From NCBI GenBank assembly GCA_000733355.1, contig JNVV01000011.1, positions 486,679 through 550,678 on the forward strand: a stretch of DNA of 64,000 bases. The letters are read 5' to 3'. This DNA is from Falciphora oryzae (taxonomy: Eukaryota > Ascomycota > Sordariomycetes > Magnaporthales > Magnaporthaceae). Both the position numbers and the translations under genes were made by a program. Each line of letters begins with the position of its first letter. The first letter of the stretch is position 1. Positions 47,053 through 56,881 of the stretch are shown one piece after another. The notes beneath the pieces were generated by a model. The model saw only the letters and a list, made by a program, of their open reading frames with translations. It searched no databases and was not told where the DNA came from.

Positions 47053-48182
47053 TTTCACGAAAGCGTTTGGTGTTCCCTTACTGGTTTCTTTGGTCGTGTC
47101 TTGACGTGCTTTACGCTCTTGTCGGCCAAAGTTGACTGTTTGGCCCAGCTGCTATTCCTCAAGAGATAGATAATGCTTTGAAAAGGCAACAGACAGGAGA
47201 TGATCGTGTCTGGTGAGACAGAAGCGCCCGAAAGATGTTGAAGGGAAAGGGGCACTTGGGTGTTGTCTATCTTCATCTTGAAGGAGACACGATAGTCGCG
47301 CCTTATATAGGTAAGTACCTACCTACCTAGGACCCCGCCGCGGCCATACGGCTTAAATCTCCTCCAGATGCTCCTGCAGTGCTACACTCCTGCATGAAGA
47401 AAGTAAGCCAGGCCGGTTAGCACCCGGCATCAACAAGCCCAGCTGAGGCGGAAGGTGGTGGGGTCGATCTTGTCCGTTGGCTGTGCTGGCGGAACCATCG
47501 TCTTGGGCTTTCCCAACACGGCTTGGCGGCCTTTTTCTTCAACGGCTGGGGTATCGGCGGTAACAGGTCACAACCGGCGGGGGCTGGCCGACCAGCTCAA
47601 CCTGCGAGCCCTCGGGCAAGGCCACCAATGAAGTACAGCCGCCATTGCGCCACGCGCGACCCGTCGTAAAATGCTCCAACAGGGTGTGCTGGTCTTGAAG
47701 GGTCGAGACCGCGAAAGCTGGTGCCATGTTTTTGACGGCAGCATCACTCATCCAGTCGAAATTGTCTTGCTTTTGTAGAAATATGTGATTGATGCGGCAC
47801 AAATGACCTGCAGTCATCATGCACTGCAATGCTCACGGAGTCTGTCGGTGACGGATCGATGCTGGCGTCAAATCGTCCAGTGGCTGCCTGAACTTGAGTG
47901 TGGTGATTATTTCTATCACCCCGCCAGTGCTCCAAGGAGTGGCGCCACGGTGATGAGGGGTTCAATTTACGGATCGAAACCGCCTGCTATAATCGAGGCC
48001 CAAATAGCCCCAAATGTAGACGCCTGTGGGGAGCACAGTCACAGTAAGCAAGCACAGAACGCTAAAAATCGGGGATCGTGCACTCGTGCTCAGTTCCAGT
48101 GCCACTCAAACCCTCAGCGGACCTGCACGCCGAGTCATTGGCTCAATAATGGCGCTTTCAGCTGCCTGCGCCCGCTGTCTTT
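47053..48182. other. Intergenic region upstream of the calpain gene
   Basis: About 1.1 kb with the calpain promoter (tandem CCTA repeats at 47318-47331) and the transporter 3' end. Only one weak coding candidate (47539-47820 minus) is seen, listed separately. Confidence 0.5.
47539..47820 (-). CDS. Possible small hypothetical protein or gene remnant
   Basis: An open frame of 93 codons from the first ATG at 47820. The part after residue 20 has balanced protein-like composition (DWMSDAAVKNMAPAFAVSTL and LPEGSQVELVG), unlike the Arg/Ser-rich shadow frames around it. I recognise no family. It could be the last exon of a decayed gene, as an acceptor-like CAAAAG lies just inside it. No codon or homology test was possible. 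Confidence 0.22.
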   Translation of the reverse strand: MMTAGHLCRINHIFLQKQDNFDWMSDAAVKNMAPAFAVSTLQDQHTLLEHFTTGRAWRNGGCTSLVALPEGSQVELVGQPPPVVTCYRRYPSR

Positions 48183-49876
48183 TCACGCCTCCTTTAACAC
48201 CGCCGACCCCGATTTTCCCTTCTCGCCCGCGCTCTCGGGACCTGCCGTTAGGCCCTCGGGTCTGTAGTTCCCAAACTTCCTCAGGCTGACGCCCTCGTTG
48301 AAGAGCCGGTCGACCTGCTCGAGCGACTTGCCCTTGCACTCGGGCACGCAGAACCACGTGAACGCGATGGCCAGCGCGATGATGCCTGCGAAAATAAAGC
48401 CAACTCGGGAGCCCAGTGCCGCGTAGGGCGGGTACAGCAAGTACGGGACGCTGAAGCTGACGACAAAGTTGGTGCCGACGTTGACGATGGACGCGGTGCG
48501 CTGCGACGCGTCGCGCAGCCGCAGCGCCGGGAGCTCCGTCGTCACCACGTATGTTGGTGGCGCCCAGGCGGAAACGGAGTCCGCCGCGAAGACGGTCAGC
48601 ATCGAGGCGGTGGGCGTCTTGATCGCCGTCGACGGGTTCGGCGCCGTGCCCAGGCCACCCATGGTCACGATGGCCGAGAACATCCGGACCGCGCCGATCA
48701 TCAGGAGCGGTCTTTTTGGTTGATTAGTTCCGGCCAGTCTGTACAGAGGCACTCGGACAGGGGTTTCAGGGGGCTGCAGCTTACCGACGGCCGTCGCGGT
48801 CTACAAGGTACAGGCCGACAAACGAGACGACGATATTGACGATTGCGTTTATCACACTCATGGTGAAGGGGTTGACCGTGCCGATGTCTCGGATGAAGAT
48901 GGCCCCGTACGTCGATGCAAACGCCTGCCCGGTCGCCTGTTGAAAGAAGTTCATGGCGACCACAATGACTGTGCGCCTGAGGTTCTTGCCCTGGAACAGC
49001 TCCTTGTACTTGCCTTGCTCAGGCTCGTTCTCCAGAGCCACCCGCAACGCCTCGAATTGCTCATCGATCTCATAATCACTGAGCACACCTCCCCGTAGCT
49101 TGGCGAGCGACGCGCGGGCTTCTTCGGACCTGTCCTTGGTTAGAAGCCAGCGAGGCGACTCGGGAATGAATAATATCATGCCCATGACAATTACTGAGAT
49201 GACAAAGAGGCCGAAGGGGATCTGCCAGGCTTCGTTGCCAGGGAGCGAGCTCGTTCCACGGCAGACTGCGTTCACCATCAAAGTTCCAAACTGCCATGGC
49301 AGAAACGTCGGCCAGTGTTTGCGGGCTTGGGTGAGTTGCGCGCGACCTACCATTAGGCTGAACTGGTAGGACCCAACTGCAAAGCCGCGGATCTCGCGGG
49401 GCATGGTCTCGGATTGATAGATTGGAACTACCGCCAGTTCCGTTCCGATATAAATGTCTGTGTCATCAGAGACTGGCCGGAGACGGTCACTTCGCCACAG
49501 GGAAGTGAACAGAATCCCTACAGTTGAGCACTCTCGCCGCCATGATCTGCTCCCTTGTCTTGGAAGTGACCGACATAATGGTAGGCACGATGGCCCAGGC
49601 ACTCATGGCGAACATACACCAGCGTCGTCCCCAACGCTGGCTGACGAGGCTCCCGATAATAACGCCGGCGGCAAAGCCGATAAAATTCAGGCTGTTGAAC
49701 AGCGACAGCCAGTACGGCGGGATGCGGTACATGCCTGCAGCCTCGTTCCATTCGCCGAACTGGCGTTGGAAAGGCTCCATGGCTTGAGTCGTTGCGTAGC
49801 CTGCATTGTCGAAGCCGTAGTTGAAGGTTGAGACAGCGATGACGACAAAGGCGAGCGCGAGCTGCCTGTTGAAGTG
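48183..49876 (-). CDS. MFS sugar porter, 5' end unresolved
   Basis: Sugar transporter of the MFS sugar-porter family. Four exons are clear: 49876-49522, 49457-49351, 49290-48785 and 48711-48183, phases consistent, 498 residues. They begin with helix 1 (LALAFVVIAVSTFNYGFDNAGYATTQAM) and include SQRWGRRW, YIGTELAVVPIYQSE, FIPESPRWLLTKD, NFFQQATGQAF, VDRDGRRPLL and PECKGKSLEQVDRLF. No in-frame ATG precedes helix 1: the frame upstream soon meets TAA, and the exon seems to begin at a CCTTCAG acceptor (49877-49878). A short first exon near 49960-49972 through a GTTCTG donor is possible but weak. It lies downstream of the GH3 gene on the same strand, which suggests uptake of a beta-linked sugar that GH3 would split. 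The FQQATGQ motif resembles disaccharide-type porters, a soft clue only. Confidence 0.8.
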
Positions 49877-50596
49877 CTGAAGGATCCGATTTTTGCCCGT
49901 GGCCGTGGAACGTTATGGAGCAGTAATTTTTATTCCTCCTTCATTGGTGCCATCAGAACGTTGTTCATCATAGAAAAAGAGACCCCGCCCCTGGTGATGG
50001 TGGCTGTCACTCCATGTTAAATGCTGACGGCTTGCTTGGCCTTGGGATCCCCCCGAGCATTTCCCCAGCTCCTGTTACTGACAGCTCCCCGCCCTCGCCG
50101 GCTCTGCAGAGTGCCATTCCTCCGGTTTGCCGCCAGAATTCGGAGATGGAACCAACGGCCTGCTCTCCAGAGGGGAAGTTGGTAACCATGCCCTGGAAGC
50201 GACTTGGCGTGGAGCAAACAGTGATGTTTCCAAGCAATTCGCCTGGGAATATGACTCGCTGGATCTGGGGTGGTTTCTCCGGGAAAAGGTCCGATGAAAG
50301 GCTCCGGGAAAAGGTCCGATGAAAGGCCCCAGGATATCGAGTGCCACTTGCTTGGCATGCATACGTATTTGTTGGTTCCCAGGCAAGCGCGCTCTTATCC
50401 CCCCGATATACGCTCCTGATGGGTGACGACCTCAAGCGGCCAGGGCCTCGTGCCCGTCGGGCATTGGAGATATGCTTCCTGACATTTCTTGCCAGTATCC
50501 CGATTCTGTGCTTGCTGTTGGGCAGGATATAGAGCCGACAACAGCAACGTCTAATGAACCACGAAAGATCTTTCTCTTTCAGGGGCTGCTTCTGGT
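49877..50596. other. Region between GH3 gene and sugar transporter
   Basis: About 720 bp containing the GH3 3' end and the transporter promoter and probable first exon. An imperfect short duplication is visible at 50283-50325, where AAAGGTCCGATGAAAGGC recurs. No other gene is supported. Confidence 0.5.
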
Positions 50597-53205
50597 TTAT
50601 TTATAACCAAGACCTGACCAGTAAATATCCTTCGTGACGGTGAAGCGGCCCTCCTGAGTGTCTGCACCAGTGACGATTGACACCGAGTATTCACCCGACT
50701 CACAGCACCGGCACTGCCTCTTCTCGTCCCGGACAGAGATGTCGTCCTTTCTAATGGGCAGTGTGACCGACTTGCACTCGCCAGTAGCCAGGAATACCTT
50801 TTCAAAGCCGGCTAGAATCCTCGACGGTCTCAGAAATCGAGACCTTGCTCGGGAGCTGTTTGTCACGAATAATATATAAAGCCTTACCAGCTCGGCTCCC
50901 GGTCTTGATCCGGTGTTTTCGACTTGCACGGAAGCCTCAACATCCGAGACTATCAAGTCCAAGGCGCGAAAAGTGGTGTAGCTGAGCCCGTGCCCAAACG
51001 GGAACGCGGGCTCGATACGCCTAGCCTCGAACCAGCGGTAGCCCGCAAAGACGTCCTCGGCATACGTTATGCTGCCGTTGTCGCTGCCGAAGCTCAGAAA
51101 CGCCGGCCCGTCCTCGAGCCGGTCTGGAAAGGTCACGGGCAGCCTGCCGCTCGGGTTCGCGGCGCCGAAAACCACGTCCGCGACCGCGTTCCCTGCCTTG
51201 CAGCCGCCGTACCACGAGTGCACGATCCCCCGCGCGCGGTGCCGCCACGGCATCGCGACCGGATTGCCCGCTTGGGTAATAACGACCGCATCCGGGTTCG
51301 CGTCGAGCACGGCGGCCACGAGGTCGCCGACGCGGGGCGGCAGCGACATGGAGGCCCGGTCCATGCCCTCCTTCTCGAGGTCCGCGTTGAGCCCGACGAT
51401 CACGAAGACGTGCCCGCAGCGCCGGGCCAGGGCGGCGGCGCGCCGGATCCCCTCGTCCGGGTCCAGCGCGAGGCTGCCGCCCAGCCGGCAGGCGCCGCCG
51501 GGGATGGGCAGCAGCGAGCCGCTGCCAGGAGCGACTCTGGAGGTGGAGGCGCTGCCGGCCTCGACGCGGAGGCGGTAGGTCCTGCCAGCGGCCAGGGCGC
51601 GGGTGCCCCGGCGCTCCGAGGGGCCCCTGCCAAAGAACATGCCGCCGGGATCCTGGGTCGCCTCGTTGTCGATGACGAGCCCGTCGTCGATGAATAGCTT
51701 GCCGACGCCGTACGTGGCGAGACCGAACTCGTAGGTCCCGTCGTGCTCGGGACGTAGTCGGCCCGCATCGACAGGTAGAAAGTCTCGGCTTGTTGTGGGT
51801 GCTCGTAGTCCATGAGCTGGTACGTCGTGACCGGGATCGTGAGGCGGTCAAAGGCCTGCCGTTGGGGGACTGTATGCGGCTCGTTGAAAAGCTCGAGCGA
51901 TACACCTGGGACTCCCGCATCGTTGGTCACGTTCTCGCCGCCTGCAAAAGGCGGGAGCAGCACATGGCCAAAGACGCCCGGCTCGTAATGCGTCCTGGCG
52001 TCGGGGTTCGCGGACCGCAGATGTCCGCGGATCCGCTCAAGGACAGAGCTGGTGTAGTAAGGGCGCAGGCTAGCGCTACCGCCGCCGCAGGCCGCCGCGA
52101 GTTTAGCGTTGGGCCCGATAACGGCCACATCAGTGCAGGCCGCGGGGTCGACGGGCAGGGTCCCGGCCGAGTTCTTGAGCAGCACGACGCTCTCGGTCGC
52201 CAGCTCGCGGTTCAGCTGTCTGTCCTGTGGTGAGTCGCGTGTCGTTTCCCTGTCGGCTACACTCGCGCAGCTCGCTGCCTTGACAACCCGGAGCACCTTG
52301 CGCACCCGCTCGTCGATGGTGTGCAAGCCCACTTTGTCCGAGCTGACAGCAGCTAGGACTGCCTGCGTACTCCTATACCGGGCGGGGCCAGGCATCTCTA
52401 TGTCTAGCCCTGCGTTGAGACTCTCGGCACAGGAGCAGGTGCCATACCTTCTGGTTGAAACCAAATATTAGATATTAGGCTGCTATTACTATGGAAACTA
52501 GAATATAGCCCGCGCAGTGGGCATGCGTACCAGTCACTCATGACAAGCCCTTCGAACCTCCATTCCTTCCTGAGGATCTGGTCCAAAATCACCCGGTTCT
52601 CAGACACGTGCGCGCCGTTGATGCGCGCCGTTGACCTTGTTGTACGACGACATGACCACGCCGGGCCGGCCGTCGCGCACGGCGATCTGGAAGGGCCGCA
52701 GGTAGACCTCGCGCAGCGTGCGCTCCGATACGCGGACGTCGAGCGCCATCTTGGCCGTCTCCTGGTCGTTGGCGACAAAGTGCTTGAGCGCGGCCAGCGT
52801 GCCGGCGCCCTCGTCGCCCTGAACCCCCTGGATGACTGCGGCGGCCAGGGCGCCGCCGAGCAGCGGGTCCTCGGAGAAGCTCTCGAAGCCGCGCCCGTCG
52901 TTGACGGTCGGGCCCAGCCACACGTGGGCGCCCTTGGCCTCGCACTCGCGCGATAGCAGCGCGCCGGCGCGCCGGACCAGCGCCCGGTCCAAGGCCGCGC
53001 CGAGGCCCGTGCCACACGACACGCAGAGGGCCGGGACCGGGTTAAAGAATCGCCCACCGCGGGCGCCGTTGGGGCCGTCGGTGCATTTGATGGCCAGAAC
53101 CCCGTACTGGGGGAGGGCGGCCGTGTGCCAAAAGTCGGAGCCGGCCAGGAGCGAGGCCTTCTCGGCCAAGCTTAGGGACTCAAGCGTTTTTTCAACTTCG
53201 AGCAT
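50597..53205 (-). pseudogene. GH3 beta-glucosidase with frameshifts
   Basis: Glycoside hydrolase family 3 enzyme that would split beta-glucosides; no signal peptide is visible ([20 protein letters not shown]), so it would act inside the cell. Exons 53205-52531 and 52447-50597 flank an 83-bp intron. Seen in order: [28 protein letters not shown], the nucleophile Asp in GLVMSDW, NRELATESVVLLKN, a PA14 insert (TYEFGLATYGVGKLFIDDG), FPFGHGLSYT and a fibronectin-III-like end. Two lesions break the frame: a 13-bp tandem duplication at 52609-52634 right after NKVNGA, and a one-base deletion near 51746-51752 just before the PA14 segment. The usual MQRSPLGG-type loop between GPTVN and [11 protein letters not shown] is also missing about 8 residues. 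Either a young pseudogene or sequence errors; the remainder is well conserved. Confidence 0.75.
52609..52634. repeat. 13-bp perfect tandem duplication inside GH3 gene
   Basis: The unit tgcgcgccgttga occurs twice back to back. Each copy codes for the NGA of the conserved [11 protein letters not shown] segment. Thirteen bases are not a multiple of three, so the second copy shifts the frame and leads to a TGA nine codons later. Confidence 0.95.
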
Positions 53206-53621
53206 TGGGGGTGGTGAGGAAGACACGGGAAACCCCGGCTGGATTTTAGAAGGTTGGTAGAGTCGGTCGTCATGGATAGGTGCCTATGGATTATCAGCAA
53301 CTAAACCACTGTACCAGGATAGACGAATCTGCCGGATCCCAGATGGAGCTCACTCCCTAGATTCCTCGGCACATCAAGCCCACCTGGGCGGATGTCGTGG
53401 GGGACTAGGTGTCGGGGAAGGCTGGTCGGGGAGGTCTTGGCCGTGATCCGCTCGGAGATATACAGCGAGCCGACTCGTCCTCAATGTAATCGGGACAAGA
53501 TGTGGGCTGTCACTTGCTTGACGTTGACTTGTATTTCGCGAACTGTTCAACACCTAAAAACGGCACTTAAAAAATGGATATAGCACCGCTAAGGTTTCCC
53601 GTCGGATCGAATATCATAACT

Positions 53622-53658
<37 letters not shown>

Positions 53659-53710
53659 AGAAGAAAAAACATTATCAAGTCATCTATGTAATGCTGTTCA
53701 TGCTCATACC
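53206..53710. other. Intergenic region upstream of GH3 gene, with long poly(A)
   Basis: GH3 promoter region and the 3' side of the small hypothetical gene. The main feature is a 32-A tract. No gene is supported. Confidence 0.55.
53624..53655. repeat. Poly(A) homopolymer tract, 32 nt
   Basis: An uninterrupted run of 32 A. It might be a simple expansion or the tail of an old retroposed insert; I see no target-site duplication or element body next to it. Confidence 0.9.
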
Positions 53711-54058
53711 TCAATAGTCTGGCTGCTCGGGGAGTGCGGCGTCCACATTCAAGACTGGAAGAATCATCTGCCTGTTGGGGATGCTTGCATAAAAGGTTAA
53801 AAGTCCTCGCCAACTGACAGCCATGGCCTGCTGAAACGAAAGAAGTTCTTTCGTCGTGACGATCCAAACCCATGTAACCCATGGCTCATGGACTACCGGA
53901 TTAGGTGAGTCCTCGAGCTTGACACATTCCACTTTGATATCCTTGGGGCTCATCGGCTCGAGTGCCGTCTTGATGGATTTCTTGATTAGGGCCTCCTCGC
54001 CAGCATTGGCCCACTGGAGACCCGCTGACATGTTGTTTCGGTCTTTGAGGATTGGCAT
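53711..54058 (-). CDS. Small hypothetical protein, 115 residues
   Basis: Single open frame from the ATG at 54058 to TGA at 53711. Composition is protein-like and fairly balanced, with an amphipathic start (GEEALIKKSIKTALEPMSPKD) and an aromatic strand-like section (EPWVTWVWIVTTKELLSF). I recognise no domain. The opposite strand is not open over the same length, which mildly favours it being real. No signal peptide or membrane helix is seen. Confidence 0.45.
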   Translation of the reverse strand: MPILKDRNNMSAGLQWANAGEEALIKKSIKTALEPMSPKDIKVECVKLEDSPNPVVHEPWVTWVWIVTTKELLSFQQAMAVSWRGLLTFYASIPNRQMILPVLNVDAALPEQPDY

Positions 54059-55304
54059 GATGCCGATGGATACGGTTCAGGGGTTTTGATGGAGAGCTGT
54101 TGAAGGACGGATGCTTAGAGTTCCATCGCCTGCGGTCGAGATTGGTGTGAATAGGTACCTAACTGGGCGGCTGGGCTGCCAGCGTCAGAATGGCTAATAT
54201 GTAGATTGGGTATCTCTGCGCTATCCTGGGCCGGGGTGTAGGAACCTGGGTGCTCAATAAACTTGGTGGGTGAGCGGCAGATACTCATATGCGCGAGGCT
54301 TTCAGTCACGTGGCGCCCACTTGTCGACGATCACCCGCGAAAGAACGAGGGTTGTTCTTGCCAGAAGAGTGGCGAGTGAACTTGAGGGTTCGGACTCGGA
54401 AGCCATCCGCGAAGTAGGACTACGCCGGCACATCCTGGAAAGAGCAGGGCCCTCGATTTTCTCAACGAGTCGCTGCATTGGTCTTCAATAACTTAAACAT
54501 CGAATAGAAAAGAGGGTGTATGTCAGCCTCACATGGAAACCACATCATCTCGCCCAGCCAAAGGCCTGGGAGCACAGCAGCCGCAGTGTTGCCAATCGGC
54601 CTCCTCCCGACCAACCGGTTCTCTATTTTGGCGCTGCCCGTTCTCGTCCTCCGCCGGCTGCCTGCCGCCATCGCTATGCTGCTAGTCGACCTTTCCAGGG
54701 CTGATGTTTGTGAAAGTCATTCGATCCCGCCAATGAGCAGCTGGACAGTCGACGTCACTGCTTGAGACAATGGGGATTTTCTTTTTTGTCAAGTTATGAA
54801 GGCGCTCGGGCTGATTCATGTTATCTTTATTTTCACGTATTATTTGTACCATTTGTCTGCCTTCACATCCTCGTTCGTAGTAAAGTTAAGGAGTGACCCC
54901 TTTTTGACTTCTGTCAGCCGGCCTGGGGCGGCAGTGCACAACCTGCATCGCGTAAACCGCACCTTTACGCAAGCAGTTTCTCTTCCCGCTCATACATGCG
55001 CTGCCAAGACTCGCCGACTACAGCCACAACAAGCTGGAGACCATTGTTCAGCTGTCGTGAGGATGGAATTGTGTCACAGTGGTAGTGGTTTATGTTCCTT
55101 TTTCGAGTGAAGTATCCCTACATTCCTTTATCAGCATTGGAAGCATTGGTCAGTGCAAAACGACATGTTCGTAAGAACAAATGGGTGGTGATGGAGGATG
55201 GGATAATATACAAAGAAGGAGGTATCACGATCACTGGCTGCTCAATCTTGTCGAGACAGCACACAAAGCAACAAAAATCCCGTGAATAACTGCCTTCTGA
55301 GGGC
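54059..55304. other. Intergenic region, no gene recognised
   Basis: About 1.25 kb of lower-GC sequence between the small hypothetical gene and the MobA-like gene. Short open frames of 60-105 codons lack motifs. I see nothing to annotate. Confidence 0.5.
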
Positions 55305-56198
55305 TTAGACGGCACATCGTCTATTTGGCCGCGGCTCTCTCCTCAGCTTCAGCTTCTCAAGCGCGCGATCCCAGTCCTCCTTCGTCTTCACGTCGCAAAT
55401 GCCACCACTAGGTGGCTCGAGAGCGACCACCGCGCCGCCAAGCTCCTCGAGAACCACGTCGGGGCTGCCGCGCTCGCCGGCTTTGGCGCTCGCCGCTAGC
55501 CGCCTCAGAGCCTCTGGGGCCCAGATGCCCACGAGCGGCTCGGCGAAGCCGTCAGCGCCACGGAAGCAGGTGACGGCAGGGCCGTTCCCACCGCTGCTGC
55601 TGCTGTTGCCGCTGCTGTTATGTTCCCGCCTCAGGCGACCCAGCACGTCGGCCGTGACGAAGGGAAAATCGCAGGCCACGACCAGCCACGCGGCGTCGGG
55701 CACGGCCTTGTGTGCGGCGAGCAGGCCCGCGGCGGGCCCGCCGGCCGACTTGCGCTCGACGGTCGGGCTCAGCTCGCCGTCGTCGCCGCCGACGTCCCAG
55801 CCGCCGCCGCCGTCGCCGTCCAGTAGGACCTGCAGCACGGGCTTGGCGCCTGATGGACTTGGCGCGCGCGCGTAGTCGTCGAACCGCGCCATCAGCAGGG
55901 CGCTGCTGCCGCTTCCGCCGTCACTGCTGTCGTCGTCGTCGTCGCCGCCGTCGTCCACGAGCGAGGAGACGAGGGCGAAGCGCAGGCGCGCGTCGAGCGG
56001 CGAGTCGTAGGCCAGCGAGACGTGCACGACGGGGCACTCGGGGCACGCTGCCTGCAGCGCCTCGGCCAGGTGCTGGTACAGCGGCCTGCCGTCTGGCATG
56101 GGGAGTAGGTGCTTAGGCGAGCCCATCCGCGTCGACCTGCCCCCGGCCAGTAAGAGCGGCCTGAGCGGTTGGAGTTTCTTGTGGTGTTGTGATGACAT
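55305..56198 (-). CDS. MobA-like nucleotidyltransferase domain protein
   Basis: Single exon, 297 residues. The N terminus has PLLLAGGRSTRMGSPKHLLP (about residues 14-33), the nucleotide-binding signature of MobA-like NTP transferases, and LVVACDFPFV supplies the metal-binding Asp about 175 residues in. GPAAGLLAAHK and the C-terminal DVKTKEDWDRALE also fit this fold. Bacterial MobA joins GMP to molybdopterin; eukaryotes are not known to make that dinucleotide, so the fungal role is open (it could act on another nucleotide sugar or cofactor). Acidic, Ser- and Gly-rich inserts (about 85-100, 125-145 and 190-205) distinguish it from bacterial forms. It sits alone, upstream of no Mo-cofactor gene, although xanthine dehydrogenase is in the same window. 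Confidence 0.85.
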   Translation of the reverse strand: MSSQHHKKLQPLRPLLLAGGRSTRMGSPKHLLPMPDGRPLYQHLAEALQAACPECPVVHVSLAYDSPLDARLRFALVSSLVDDGGDDDDDSSDGGSGSSALLMARFDDYARAPSPSGAKPVLQVLLDGDGGGGWDVGGDDGELSPTVERKSAGGPAAGLLAAHKAVPDAAWLVVACDFPFVTADVLGRLRREHNSSGNSSSSGGNGPAVTCFRGADGFAEPLVGIWAPEALRRLAASAKAGERGSPDVVLEELGGAVVALEPPSGGICDVKTKEDWDRALEKLKLRREPRPNRRCAV

Positions 56199-56881
56199 TT
56201 CTTTTCTCTGTTTCTCGCGAGGTATACAATTCTGTAAGAAAAATGGGGGCCTGGGCGACTGCGTGGTTGCGAACAGATAGGTATCTCGTGCTAGGCCACT
56301 CTATTCTTGTCTGTGTTAACAATGTTGGAGAATACGGCATCTAAAGATGCGGGGAAGAGGCCCCGCGCTGCAGCGTATATTAAGGGTCGTTTATTTTTGT
56401 CCGGCTTTAGTCTCGATCCCTTTTCATGGTTCCATTTGCCCGGCTCGGCGAGCTTCTCAAGTGTGCACATGTATGGTGGTCTCTTGGGGCTGAGCATCAT
56501 GTCCCTGTCGTACGATGGCGCCCGGCTCCGGCCATTTTTTGCGCACACCCGACTGGACGACCTTTCTGTCTATCCCGTCGCCAGCCGAGGTTGGAATTCC
56601 ACGACCATGGAAGTAGGTACATGACATGGTGTACACGATTGCCAATAAATACTAGGCACCCAAGCACCTCTGCACGTCAGGGGGTTCCCGTTAGGTATAG
56701 CAGCGCCACTTTTACCTAATTCTGTTAGTAAATGCCACTTCCAAAGTATTTCCAAGGTTTCCATCAAGTAGGAGAAGTAGCCTTCAGAGCTACGTAATAC
56801 AAATTGGCACAAAAGTGTTCTCGCTGGCATGGAAATCCACCTAGCATGTGCGGGTGTTGGCGCCACCTAATACTGCGCCGT
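56199..56881. other. Intergenic region between MobA-like gene and HET pseudogene
   Basis: MobA-like promoter and HET 3' side; AT-richer than the genes. No gene is supported. Confidence 0.55.

Noticed and set aside
50283..50325. Short imperfect duplication near the transporter start
   Set aside because: Only about 18 bp repeated with no coding or element context; too little to call more than a local duplication.
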